Assembly: GCA_946999425.1 (NCBI GenBank)
Contig: CAMQDG010000035.1
Span: forward strand, 1 to 15,751
Direction of reading: 5' to 3'
DNA: 15,751 nt
Source: an uncultured Peptoniphilus sp.
Lineage (GTDB): Bacteria; Bacillota; Clostridia; Tissierellales; Peptoniphilaceae
Positions 7,568 to 14,182 of this stretch are shown piece by piece. Position 1 is the first letter of the stretch. Each line of letters opens with the position of its first letter. Both the position numbers and the translations under genes were made by a program. The notes beneath the pieces were generated by a model that saw only the letters and a list, made by a program, of their open reading frames with translations, was not told the DNA's origin and made no database searches.

Positions 7568-8115
7568 GATGAATTGCAAATAATATTGCGACACTTAGAG
7601 CAAACTAAGTTCGTGCATAAATACATCAAATGGAGTTTGATAATTTAGACATTTTATAGGTCTGTTATTAAGCTCCATTAAATTTTTTATTAACTCTTCA
7701 ATTTCAATATCAGCCAAATCCGTTTTCTTTGGATAATATTCTCTTAATAATCCATTTAAATTTTCGTTACTTCCTCTTTGCCATCCTGAATATGGATCAG
7801 CAAAGTAGAAATCTATTCCCATTTCTTCAATCTCTTTGTAACATGCAAATTCCTTACCTCTATCTGATGTAAAGCTTTTTAAAGAAAACTTTGGTAAAGG
7901 CTTTATCAACTTTTTCATAGCTTCTAACATAGAGTCTTTACTTCTATCTTTCATAGGTAAAGCTACGTAGAATCGAGATTTCATTTTGACAAAGGTTGCT
8001 AAACATCATTTGCTTTTTCCTCTTGATGATACAACCGTATCTAATTCCCAATGACCAAATTCACTCTTTTTTTACTTTTTTGGTCTTTTTCTTATAGAAG
8101 TTCCAATATTAAATT
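7568..8115 (-). mobile_element. IS30-family element, copy 2, 5'-truncated
   Basis: It starts with the same terminal repeat as copy 1 (GATGAATTGCAAATAATATT, then GCGACAC) and carries the central and C-terminal transposase region on the minus strand. The transposase N-terminus and the other inverted repeat are absent: recognisable coding similarity fades at about 8110, and the intergenic repeat begins at 8128. It lies in the same orientation as copy 1, about 3.09 kb away, so the two form a direct repeat around ahpC-ahpF. Confidence 0.8.
7595..8110 (-). pseudogene. IS30-family transposase, truncated with in-frame stops
   Basis: On the minus strand the segment from about 8110 down to 7595 reads as the catalytic part of an IS30 transposase. 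NIGTSIRKRPKK leads to FGHWELDTVVSSRGKSK (first catalytic D in WELDTV), then FTSDRGKEF (second D), then WQRGSNENLNGLLRE (the catalytic E) and the C-terminal LNNRPIKCLNYQTPF. Two in-frame stops break it, TAA at 8072-8074 and TGA at 8006-8008, and the helix-turn-helix N-terminus is missing. The longest intact piece is 129 residues from the ATG at 7984, lacking the first catalytic aspartate, so it is not expected to be active. Confidence 0.87.
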
Positions 8116-8127
8116 TCCCTCATAAGA

Positions 8128-8250
8128 ATAAAAATGTAAAATAAATTGTATAAAAAATTTTGCGTTTGTTCTCCCACAAAAACACGCAGACTAATAAATT
8201 GGTCCCTACAGGATTTTTAAAGGTTATGGCAAAAAAATGATTGTTTAAAA
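8128..8250 (+). repeat. Intergenic repeat, copy 2 (with hairpin 8188-8205)
   Basis: Counterpart of 118-252. Shared landmarks in order are ATAAAAATGTAAA (8128-8140), a CTCCCAC-like box, ACACGC, the hairpin, CCCTACAGGATTTT and GGTTATGG. In this copy the left arm of the palindrome is AGACTAAT (8188-8195) against ATTGGTCC (8198-8205): one change gives a G-T wobble and the outermost pair is lost. Only the right half of the inverted doublet at 1-209 is present; the place of the left half is taken by the IS30 relic. The ttcA promoter lies downstream. Confidence 0.6.
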
Positions 8251-8318
8251 TGAAGGGATTAAATAAAAAAATTATTATTTAATACAAAGTTAAAGTAATA
8301 AATCTATTTTCAAAAGGT

Positions 8319-8333
8319 TTATAATTATTATGT
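8319..8333 (+). promoter_or_regulatory. PerR-box-like operator upstream of ttcA
   Basis: TTATAATTATTATGT matches 13 of 15 positions of the Bacillus PerR box (TTATAATNATTATAA) and overlaps the extended -10 element, where a repressor would block RNA polymerase. The downstream flavodiiron gene would make peroxide or iron control sensible. AT-rich DNA gives such matches by chance, so this is a hypothesis. Confidence 0.3.
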
Positions 8334-8339
8334 TATAAT
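8331..8339 (+). promoter_or_regulatory. Extended -10 promoter of ttcA
   Basis: TGTTATAAT (8331-8339) is an extended -10 element (TG, one base, perfect TATAAT) without a good -35. Predicted transcription start is near 8346, after the ATG at 8344, which argues for the downstream start at 8359 preceded by GGAG (8350-8353). Confidence 0.5.
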
Positions 8340-8358
8340 AAAGATGATTGGAGTTAGT

Positions 8359-9228
8359 ATGGTAAAAACTATAGAAGAAATTGAAAGAGCAATAATAAAA
8401 ACATATAAAAAAGATATTTGGGTGAAATTTGTCCGAGCAATAAATGATTTTGAAATGATAAAAGATGGGGATAAAATTGCCGTTGCAATTTCAGGGGGCA
8501 AGGATTCTTTAACTCTTGCCAAACTTTTCCAAGAACTTAAACGTCATGGAAAAATGAACTTTGAATTGGAATTTATGGCTATGAATCCCGGCTATGTTGA
8601 TGAGAACTTAGAAAGACTTGAGTATAATTGCAAGGTCTTGGGTATTCCTGTAAAGATGCATGATTCAGATATTTTCCAAGTTGCTGAAAAAATTGCCGGA
8701 GAAAATCCCTGCTATATGTGTGCGAGAATGAGAAGGGGCAATCTTTATGCAAAAGCCCAAAGTTTAGGTTGCAATAAACTTGCTTTGGGTCATCATTTTA
8801 ATGATGTTATTGAAACTGTTATGTTAAATATTATTTACAGTGGAAATTTTAAGACTATGATGCCCAAACTTCATTCTGACAATTTTGAAAATATGGAGAT
8901 TATTCGTCCCATGTATTATGTTGAAGAGGAAGCTATAAAAAGATTTATGAGATTCACAGGCCTGCGTCCTCTTGATTGTGCTTGTGCGGTCACTAAAAGA
9001 CGCTCAGGCAACAGAAGATTTTGGATTAAGGATTTAATATCAGAAATTAAAAAAGTCCATCCACAGGCGGATATAAACATTTTGAGAAGCACTGAAAATG
9101 TAAACATGGGTGCTATTGTAGGATATAAACTTAGGGATGAAAAGCACAGCTTTCTTGAAACTTATGAAAAAAATTCTTCGGGCTTTGAGGATAAGGATGA
9201 GAATAATTGCGATAATTGCCAAATTTAA
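8359..9228 (+). CDS. ttcA: TtcA-family tRNA 2-thiocytidine synthetase-like protein
   Basis: An ATP-pyrophosphatase of the PP-loop type (289 residues from the chosen start). SGGKDS at about 45-50 is the ATP-binding loop. The CYMCARMRRG motif (C118, C121) and the cysteines in LDCACAVTKRRSGNRR (207, 209) match the pattern in TtcA, where cysteines hold an Fe-S cluster. GHHFNDVIETVMLNIIYSG is the typical PP-loop helix region. TtcA installs 2-thiocytidine at tRNA position 32. I prefer the ATG at 8359, because GGAG sits five bases before it and the likely transcript starts near 8346; the ATG at 8344 has no ribosome site. The C-terminus carries an extra CDNC motif. No terminator separates it from the flavodiiron gene 49 bases downstream, so they are probably co-transcribed. 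The family also contains members of unproven tRNA target. Confidence 0.82.
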   Translation: MVKTIEEIERAIIKTYKKDIWVKFVRAINDFEMIKDGDKIAVAISGGKDSLTLAKLFQELKRHGKMNFELEFMAMNPGYVDENLERLEYNCKVLGIPVKMHDSDIFQVAEKIAGENPCYMCARMRRGNLYAKAQSLGCNKLALGHHFNDVIETVMLNIIYSGNFKTMMPKLHSDNFENMEIIRPMYYVEEEAIKRFMRFTGLRPLDCACAVTKRRSGNRRFWIKDLISEIKKVHPQADINILRSTENVNMGAIVGYKLRDEKHSFLETYEKNSSGFEDKDENNCDNCQI

Positions 9229-9277
9229 TTTGAGCTTTTTGCAATTTTATAAAAATAATTTAAATTAAGGAGGTTTT

Positions 9278-10486
9278 ATGGAAAATTTATTAAGCCGTAA
9301 AATAAGCGATAAACTTTACTACATAGGAGTAAACGACAGGGAAACCGCTCTTTTTGAAAATATGTGGCCTCTTCCTGATGGAGTTGCTTATAATTCTTAT
9401 GTAATAAAGGGTTCAAAAAACATTTTAATTGATTCAGTTAAGTCAAATACTGTTGAAGAATGTCTTGCAAAATTAAGAGAAGTTCTTGGGGATGAGGATC
9501 TTCACTATATTATTGTTGACCATATGGAACCGGACCATTCTTCAGGTCTTTTGGAACTTATTAATTCCTATCCTGATGTAAAACTTGTGGCTAACAAAAG
9601 AGCTTTTCCTATGCTTAAATCTTATTACAATATTCCTGAAGATAGGGTTATTGAAGTTAAGGATGGTGAAAAATTGGAAATGGGAGATACCAGCCTTACT
9701 TTTTATATGACCCCCATGGTTCACTGGCCTGAATCTATGGTTGCCTTTGAAGAAGATACGGGAATTTTATTTTCTCAAGACATTTTCGGAGCCTTCGGAA
9801 CTTTAAGTGGTGGGATTTTTGACGATCAAGTTGAATTTGACAAGTATTACATGGAAGAAATGGCAAGATATTTTATAAATATTGTGGGAAAATATGCAGG
9901 TCAGGCTTTAAAAGCTTTAGAAAAACTTGATTCTCTTGATGTAAAGATGATTTGTCCAGATCATGGTCCTATTTGGAGGAAAAATCCACAAAAAGTTATT
10001 GATATATATAAGGATCTTTCTTCTCAAAAAACTGAAGACGGAGTTTTAATAGTATTCGGTTCAATTTATGGAAATACGGGAAGAATGGCCGAAATTTTAG
10101 CAAGAGGTGTTGCTGAAGAAGGTATAACAAATATAAGAGTAAGAGATGTTGCCCACACAAGTCAATCCTATCTTCTTAGAGATTGTTGGCAATATAAGGG
10201 AATAATTTTAGTTTCTTGTTCTTATGACAGATCTATTTTCCCACCTATGGGCTTTTTGCTTAAAGAATTAGATCACCAAAGAATGAAAAATAATGTCTGG
10301 GGTATTGCAGGCACCTATTCATGGAACGGTGGTGCCATGAAAGAATTAAAAGACTTTGTGGAAAGAAATAAATTAAATGTCTTAGAACTTCAGCCGGAAA
10401 TTCAAGGTGCAGGTAATGATGAAGACTATAGAAATCTTTTAGAACTTGGAAAGCAAATTGCAAGAGCAGTAAAAGAAGACAAATAA
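9278..10486 (+). CDS. fprA: Flavodiiron protein (class A, FprA type)
   Basis: A 402-residue protein with an N-terminal metallo-beta-lactamase-like diiron domain and a C-terminal flavodoxin domain, the length and order of class A flavodiiron proteins. All diiron ligands are visible: H82, E84, D86 and H87 in DHMEPDHSSG, H149 in MVHWPESM, D168 in FSQDIFGAFG and H229 in CPDHGPIW. The flavodoxin FMN loop is GSIYGNTGRMA at about 261-271. These enzymes reduce O2 to water or NO to N2O in the cytoplasm, usually fed by rubredoxin; no rubredoxin domain or gene is present here. AAGGAGG (9267-9273) defines the start. It is probably co-transcribed with ttcA and ends at the terminator at 10501-10525. Confidence 0.93.
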   Translation: MENLLSRKISDKLYYIGVNDRETALFENMWPLPDGVAYNSYVIKGSKNILIDSVKSNTVEECLAKLREVLGDEDLHYIIVDHMEPDHSSGLLELINSYPDVKLVANKRAFPMLKSYYNIPEDRVIEVKDGEKLEMGDTSLTFYMTPMVHWPESMVAFEEDTGILFSQDIFGAFGTLSGGIFDDQVEFDKYYMEEMARYFINIVGKYAGQALKALEKLDSLDVKMICPDHGPIWRKNPQKVIDIYKDLSSQKTEDGVLIVFGSIYGNTGRMAEILARGVAEEGITNIRVRDVAHTSQSYLLRDCWQYKGIILVSCSYDRSIFPPMGFLLKELDHQRMKNNVWGIAGTYSWNGGAMKELKDFVERNKLNVLELQPEIQGAGNDEDYRNLLELGKQIARAVKEDK

Positions 10487-10500
10487 ATATAAAAATTTAA

Positions 10501-10525
10501 AACGGGATTTATTTCCCGTTTTTTT
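10501..10525 (+). terminator. Terminator after fprA
   Basis: A 7-bp stem AACGGGA / TCCCGTT (10501-10507 with 10514-10520), loop TTTATT, then a T run to 10525. Confidence 0.9.
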
Positions 10526-10538
10526 AATATAAAGATTC

Positions 10539-10567
10539 AAAAAAAGTCTTATGAACTTCATAAGACT
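10539..10567 (-). terminator. Terminator of the polysaccharide deacetylase gene (minus strand)
   Basis: A perfect 10-bp stem AGTCTTATGA / TCATAAGACT (10545-10554 with 10558-10567), 3-base loop, followed on the minus strand by T residues (A run 10539-10545 on the plus strand). The stem starts inside the TAG stop codon of the gene. It faces the fprA terminator, so the two convergent genes each have their own. Confidence 0.85.
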
Positions 10568-11378
10568 ATTTATTGTACTCAATTTTATTTACAAAACTTT
10601 CAATATCAGTGGCATTTTTAATATGAAATCTTCTTATCTCATAAGGATTTAAATTTTTCACATTTGAAGCTCTTTTATTAGCACCCACAAAAGCTATTTT
10701 TATACCGGCATCCTTTAAAATTTTTCGCACACTGTCATTTGAAGCTGCACCAGGATAAGCAAGGGCCAGGGGATATTTTGAAGTATGCTGATAAATAAGC
10801 CAATTATTCCAGATTAAATCATTCTTTATCCTTTTTAAATAATCCTCTTCACTTTCATTTTCATATCTTGAAGAAAATTTTGTTTTACCCTTATTTTTGC
10901 CTTCCTCAATTGTAGCATGTTGATCAAAAGTATGGTTTTGAAAATCAATTAAATTTATATAGGACATTTCAGAAACCATATCCCAAGTTAAATATCCAGG
11001 TTTATCAACCAAAGAACCTATTAAAAAAATACTAGCCTTAGCCCCATAACTTTTTAAAATTGGAAAAGCATTTGTATAATTATCTTCATAACCATCATCA
11101 AAAGTTATTAAAACAGGCTTTAAAGGTAATTTTTTTCTACCTTGAATTATTTTACTTAAATCATCTGCAGTTAAAAAAGTAAAATCCCTGTGGGAAAGTT
11201 CATCAATCATTTTTTTAAAATTTTTCTTAGAAACAGAAAAAGGACCCTTTTCATCTTCAATTTTATGATAAGTCAAAACGGGTATATCTCCATCCTTTAA
11301 CTTACTTGCCGGCAGAATTAAAATTAAGGTAGGCACTATTATTAAAAGACCTATAAGTATTTGAATTAATTTTTTCAT
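10566..11378 (-). CDS. Membrane-anchored polysaccharide deacetylase (NodB-fold, CE4)
   Basis: A 270-residue protein with an uncleaved-looking N-terminal membrane segment (about residues 5-23) followed by an extracellular catalytic domain. VLTYHKI (34-40) is typical of PgaB/IcaB-like deacetylases. The metal-binding motif TFDDGYED has D94 and D95; the histidine motif is H149 and H153 in NHTFDQH; LAYPGAASND (206-215) corresponds to the next conserved CE4 motif. The likely substrate is an N-acetylated wall or surface glycan; which one cannot be read from the sequence. There is no Shine-Dalgarno sequence before the ATG, and the promoter puts transcription start at about the A of the ATG, so the mRNA may be leaderless. 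The gene stands alone, divergent from rlmD and convergent with fprA. Confidence 0.87.
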   Translation of the reverse strand: MKKLIQILIGLLIIVPTLILILPASKLKDGDIPVLTYHKIEDEKGPFSVSKKNFKKMIDELSHRDFTFLTADDLSKIIQGRKKLPLKPVLITFDDGYEDNYTNAFPILKSYGAKASIFLIGSLVDKPGYLTWDMVSEMSYINLIDFQNHTFDQHATIEEGKNKGKTKFSSRYENESEEDYLKRIKNDLIWNNWLIYQHTSKYPLALAYPGAASNDSVRKILKDAGIKIAFVGANKRASNVKNLNPYEIRRFHIKNATDIESFVNKIEYNK

Positions 11379-11384
11379 AGTCTA

Positions 11385-11413
11385 ATTATACAGATATATC
11401 TTAAGATATTCAA
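11385..11413 (-). promoter_or_regulatory. Promoter of the deacetylase gene
   Basis: On the minus strand TTGAAT (11413-11408), 17 bases, then a perfect TATAAT (11390-11385). The -10 ends only six bases before the ATG, so predicted transcription start falls on or within a base or two of the start codon. Confidence 0.65.
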
Positions 11414-11449
11414 ATTACAAAAAAGTTAAAGCTATTTTTAAAATAAACA

Positions 11450-11458
11450 TGATAAAAT
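11450..11458 (+). promoter_or_regulatory. Possible extended -10 promoter of rlmD
   Basis: TGATAAAAT (11450-11458) resembles an extended -10 element. It predicts transcription start near 11465, which would leave only about ten leader bases (GGTGATAAAA) before the ATG at 11475. No -35 match is seen. Confidence 0.35.
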
Positions 11459-11474
11459 AAAATCGGTGATAAAA

Positions 11475-13085
11475 ATGAGAAAAAAAGAAATTGAAGTATA
11501 TATAGAAGAACAGGACTTTCCAAACAAATCAAAAATTATCATGGAAGGGAAAAAAATAAAATTAAAAGGGGGAATAAGAGGACAAAAAATTTTAGCAAGA
11601 AAAATTACAAAATCAAAAGCTCAATTAATTGAAATTTTGGAAAAATCCCCCTTGGAAAAAGAAGAAAATTGTAGATATCAAAAAGTTTGCGGCGGATGCA
11701 CCTATCAAAATTTTTCCTATAAAGAAGAAATAAAATACAAAGAAGAGCTTTTAAAAAAACTTTTTTTAGAAAATAAAATTTTAAAAGAAAAAGAACAGTT
11801 TATCTTAGAAAAAAGCCCCCACTATGAAGGATATAGAAATAAAATGGAATACACTTTTGGAGATCAAGAAAAGGGAGGTCCTCTTGCCTTGGGACTTCAC
11901 AAAAAAAATAGATTTCACGAAGTAGTGGACATGGAAAGATGCATAATCGTTCACCAGGATTTTGACATAATAAGAAAATTTATCAGAGATTTTTTTAAAA
12001 AAGAAAGCTTTTACAATAGAAAAACTCACCAAGGATTTTTAAGGCATCTTGCAATTAGAAGAACGAGGCTTGGAGAAATACTAATAAACCTTGTAAGCTC
12101 ATCTCAAGGACAAATAGAAAAAGAAAAATTTATAAAAGAACTTTTAAACTTAAAATTGGAAGGAAAAATTGTAGGCATAGTACACACAACAAATGACTCT
12201 TTTGGCGATGCAATAATAGGAGAAAAAGTAGAACTTCTATATGGAAGACCCTACGCAACAGAAGAGCTTTGTGGTTTAAAATACAAAATTGGACCCTTTT
12301 CATTTTTTCAAACCAACACCTACTCAGCAGAAATATTGTACAAAATGGCAAAAGACACCATGGGAAATATAGAAGATAAAAAATTGTTGGACCTCTACTC
12401 AGGCACTGGCACCATAACAACAATATTAGGGAAAGAAGCAAAATCAGCAACAGGAATTGAAATAGTAGAAGAAGCAGTAAAAGGTGCAAGAGAAAACGCA
12501 GAGGACAACAACTTAAAAAATATAAAATTTTACCAAGGAGACGTATTTCAAGTATTAAAAAAAGAAAAAATACAAGCAGACGTCATAGTAGTTGACCCGC
12601 CAAGAGAAGGAATAGGAAAAGAAGCAGTAGAAAAAATCTCAGAATTTCAAACAGATCAAATCCTTTATATCTCCTGCAATCCACTAACCTTAGTAAAAGA
12701 CTTAGAAGACTTTACAAATTTCGGATATAAAATAAAAGAATTAAGAGCCTTAGATCAATTTCCAAGGACATTTCATGTGGAGACGGTAGCACTTTTGTCC
12801 AAACTCGATGTCGATAAGCATATAGATGTTGAAATTAAGCTGGATGAGCTTGATTTGACAAGTGCTGAAAGCAAGGCAACATATGCTCAAATCAAAGAAT
12901 ATGTTTGGAATAAATTTGGATTAAAAGTACCTACACTATATATTGCTCAGATAAAAAAGAAATGTGGAATAGAACTGAGGGAGCATTATAACAAATCGAA
13001 AAAAGAGAAACAGGTTATTCCACAGTGTACACCTGAAAAAGAAGAAGCTATCATGGATGCCTTGAGACACTTCAAAATGGTTTAA
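11475..13085 (+). CDS. rlmD: 23S rRNA (uracil-C5)-methyltransferase, RlmD/RumA type, with C-terminal extension
   Basis: 536 residues from the ATG. The N-terminus is TRAM-like. Three cysteines, C-x5-C-x2-C in NCRYQKVCGGC (66, 72, 75), plus the one in MERCII (156) match the [4Fe-4S] cluster of RlmD. SAM binding is LLDLYSGTGTITT; DPPREGIG and the catalytic cysteine in SCNPLTL follow; FSFFQTN is also conserved. It makes 5-methyluridine in 23S rRNA. Normal family members end soon after HVETVALLS (434-442); here about 93 more residues follow (ATYAQIKEYVWNKFGLKVPT and on, ending DALRHFKMV). I recall this tail from other clostridial RumA proteins. Its codons (GTC, CTC, CTG, AAG) differ from the AAA/ATA-heavy body. 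GGTGAT (11465-11470) sits four bases before the chosen ATG; a GTG at 11466 in the same frame would add three residues. Confidence 0.88.
   Translation: MRKKEIEVYIEEQDFPNKSKIIMEGKKIKLKGGIRGQKILARKITKSKAQLIEILEKSPLEKEENCRYQKVCGGCTYQNFSYKEEIKYKEELLKKLFLENKILKEKEQFILEKSPHYEGYRNKMEYTFGDQEKGGPLALGLHKKNRFHEVVDMERCIIVHQDFDIIRKFIRDFFKKESFYNRKTHQGFLRHLAIRRTRLGEILINLVSSSQGQIEKEKFIKELLNLKLEGKIVGIVHTTNDSFGDAIIGEKVELLYGRPYATEELCGLKYKIGPFSFFQTNTYSAEILYKMAKDTMGNIEDKKLLDLYSGTGTITTILGKEAKSATGIEIVEEAVKGARENAEDNNLKNIKFYQGDVFQVLKKEKIQADVIVVDPPREGIGKEAVEKISEFQTDQILYISCNPLTLVKDLEDFTNFGYKIKELRALDQFPRTFHVETVALLSKLDVDKHIDVEIKLDELDLTSAESKATYAQIKEYVWNKFGLKVPTLYIAQIKKKCGIELREHYNKSKKEKQVIPQCTPEKEEAIMDALRHFKMV
12780..13085 (+). 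other. Candidate mobile-element joint in the 3' end of rlmD
   Basis: The DNA encoding the RlmD tail from about HVETVALL onward differs in base and codon use from the upstream gene body. The 3' end of the 23S rRNA uracil methyltransferase (rum/rumA) gene is, as I recall, a known insertion site for integrative elements and phages in streptococci. The downstream genes have an accessory character. No integrase and no second copy of the joint is visible in the window, so the assignment rests on composition and context. Confidence 0.4.
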
Positions 13086-13104
13086 TAGAAAAGAATGACA
13101 GCAT

Positions 13105-13329
13105 ATGTCTTTCTGCATTTATCACATTCCTACTTGGTACAGAAACAGCTATTATTCCTTTCTTGCAAGGTATCAATTAGAAAATAGGCTCAACATAAAG
13201 ATTGATAGGATCATTTTTTTATTTAAACCTTTTGTAGGACTATATTTAAGAAACCAACAAAAACTGTATTTTAAAGATTTGAAGGAATCACTTAATTGTG
13301 AAGAAGCAAGTCATGTTCAAGTGTTATGA
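13105..13329 (+). CDS. Doubtful short ORF downstream of rlmD
   Basis: The only ORF of note in the 311 bases between rlmD and the SAP-type gene would encode 74 residues of unrecognised sequence, with no ribosome binding site before its ATG. A different frame is open from 13085 to the TAG at 13178-13180 and gives a more protein-like hydrophobic stretch (DSICLSAFITFLLGTETAII). The region may be the remains of a degraded gene rather than a working one. I see no promoter or terminator here. Confidence 0.2.
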   Translation: MSFCIYHIPTWYRNSYYSFLARYQLENRLNIKIDRIIFLFKPFVGLYLRNQQKLYFKDLKESLNCEEASHVQVL

Positions 13330-13396
13330 AAATAATGAAATAGATAAATTGGAGTAGCCTATTCATATATTTAGATCTTTTCGAAAGGATAAAACA

Positions 13397-14014
13397 ATGA
13401 TAGAAAGTAGACCTAAGTTTGATAAAATCACTTCGTTTGATGAGTTTAATAAATACTATTGGTATCGTGAAGATCTTTCACATATATGCAAGTTATTAGG
13501 ATTAGAATATAGAGGTACAAAACAAGAACTCACTTATATTATTGAGCAGTACTTTAAGGGTGATATGATTAAAAAGTCATCAATAAAAAACATAAAGAAA
13601 CAAGTTGATTATATTACTTTAGATATGCCTTTACTTGAGTGTGGATTTTCCTTTAATTCAAAATTCAGAGAATATTTTTCTGTTGTAACAGGTGTTTTGC
13701 CTTTCAAATTTACTGCAGATATGGCAACGGCTTGGAGAAAAGTGAAAAGACAAAATGATTTGAGTTTTACAATTCAAGATATGCTCAAAGTTTATTATGG
13801 AAAATCAGATTATGCTAAGTATGATAATTCGGTTTGTCAATGGAATCAATTTTTAAAGGATTTTTGTGCAGACGAAAATAGTTGTAACTACTCTAATAAA
13901 ATACAAGTAGCTGCAATTCTTTGGAAAGAAGTCAGAGATTCAAAAAACAAAAAAGTTTATTCACGAGAACTTATAAAAAAATATGAGGATAAAATAGAAG
14001 ACTATCACAAGTAA
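13397..14014 (+). CDS. SAP-like / DUF6434-type protein
   Basis: A 205-residue soluble protein. The first third contains a SAP-like helix-extension-helix (about 20-55: YWYREDLSHICKLLGLEYRG, then TKQELTYIIEQYFKG), a fold often used to bind nucleic acid. The remainder matches from memory the DUF6434 pattern: FSFNSKFREYF, a KFTADMATAWRKVKRQ stretch, YYGKSDYAKYDNSVCQWNQF and the helix KIQVAAILWKEVRDS. The function is unknown; such proteins are widespread in Firmicutes, sometimes near mobile DNA. AAAGGA (13384-13389) lies seven bases before the ATG. It is a single gene, closed by the terminator at 14063-14097, and lies between the rlmD joint and the GntR/ABC operon. Confidence 0.75.
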   Translation: MIESRPKFDKITSFDEFNKYYWYREDLSHICKLLGLEYRGTKQELTYIIEQYFKGDMIKKSSIKNIKKQVDYITLDMPLLECGFSFNSKFREYFSVVTGVLPFKFTADMATAWRKVKRQNDLSFTIQDMLKVYYGKSDYAKYDNSVCQWNQFLKDFCADENSCNYSNKIQVAAILWKEVRDSKNKKVYSRELIKKYEDKIEDYHK

Positions 14015-14062
14015 ACAGAAACTATTTTTTTGAATGAAAAAAATTAATACAGATAGATGTTA

Positions 14063-14097
14063 GGCGATAGAAATTAAAAACTCTATCGTCTTTTTTT
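14063..14097 (+). terminator. Terminator after the SAP-like gene
   Basis: A 9-bp stem GGCGATAGA / TCTATCGTC (14063-14071 with 14082-14090, one G-T wobble), 10-base loop, then seven T residues. Confidence 0.88.
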
Positions 14098-14124
14098 ATA
14101 CTCAAAATTAGGAAATTAAGGGGG

Positions 14125-14153
14125 TTGAAAAAAATTTTTATTGGTGGTATTAT
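14125..14153 (+). promoter_or_regulatory. Promoter of the gntR-ABC operon
   Basis: TTGAAA (14125-14130), 17 bases, TATTAT (14148-14153), with TG one base before the -10 (14145-14146), making it an extended -10 as well. Predicted start is near 14160, directly in front of the tandem repeat at 14163-14182. Confidence 0.65.
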
Positions 14154-14162
14154 TAAATCGAC

Positions 14163-14182
14163 AAGTACACATAAGTACACTT
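14163..14182 (+). promoter_or_regulatory. Tandem AAGTACAC repeat, probable GntR operator
   Basis: Two 10-base units, AAGTACACAT and AAGTACACTT, lie back to back at one helical turn, immediately after the predicted transcription start. This is where a repressor would block its own operon. YtrA-type GntR regulators are known to bind sites containing GTGTA/TACAC halves; here the units are direct repeats. The link to the adjacent regulator is an inference. Confidence 0.45.

Noticed and set aside
8006..8008. In-frame TGA in IS30 copy 2 as a possible selenocysteine codon
   Set aside because: A second in-frame stop (TAA 8072-8074) lies upstream, the N-terminus is missing, and transposases have no selenocysteine at this place. 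Plain decay explains it.
8344..8358. ATG at 8344 as the start of ttcA
   Set aside because: No ribosome site precedes it and the likely transcript starts at about 8346. GGAG five bases before the ATG at 8359 is a better start.
4418..9260. Shared 18-base string CAATTTTATAAAAATAAT after the SLH gene and after ttcA
   Set aside because: Low-complexity AT sequence in an AT-rich genome; no wider similarity around it.
12130..12489. 119-codon leucine-rich ORF on the minus strand inside rlmD
   Set aside because: It mirrors lysine- and glutamate-rich codons of the methyltransferase; there is no ribosome site or recognisable domain.
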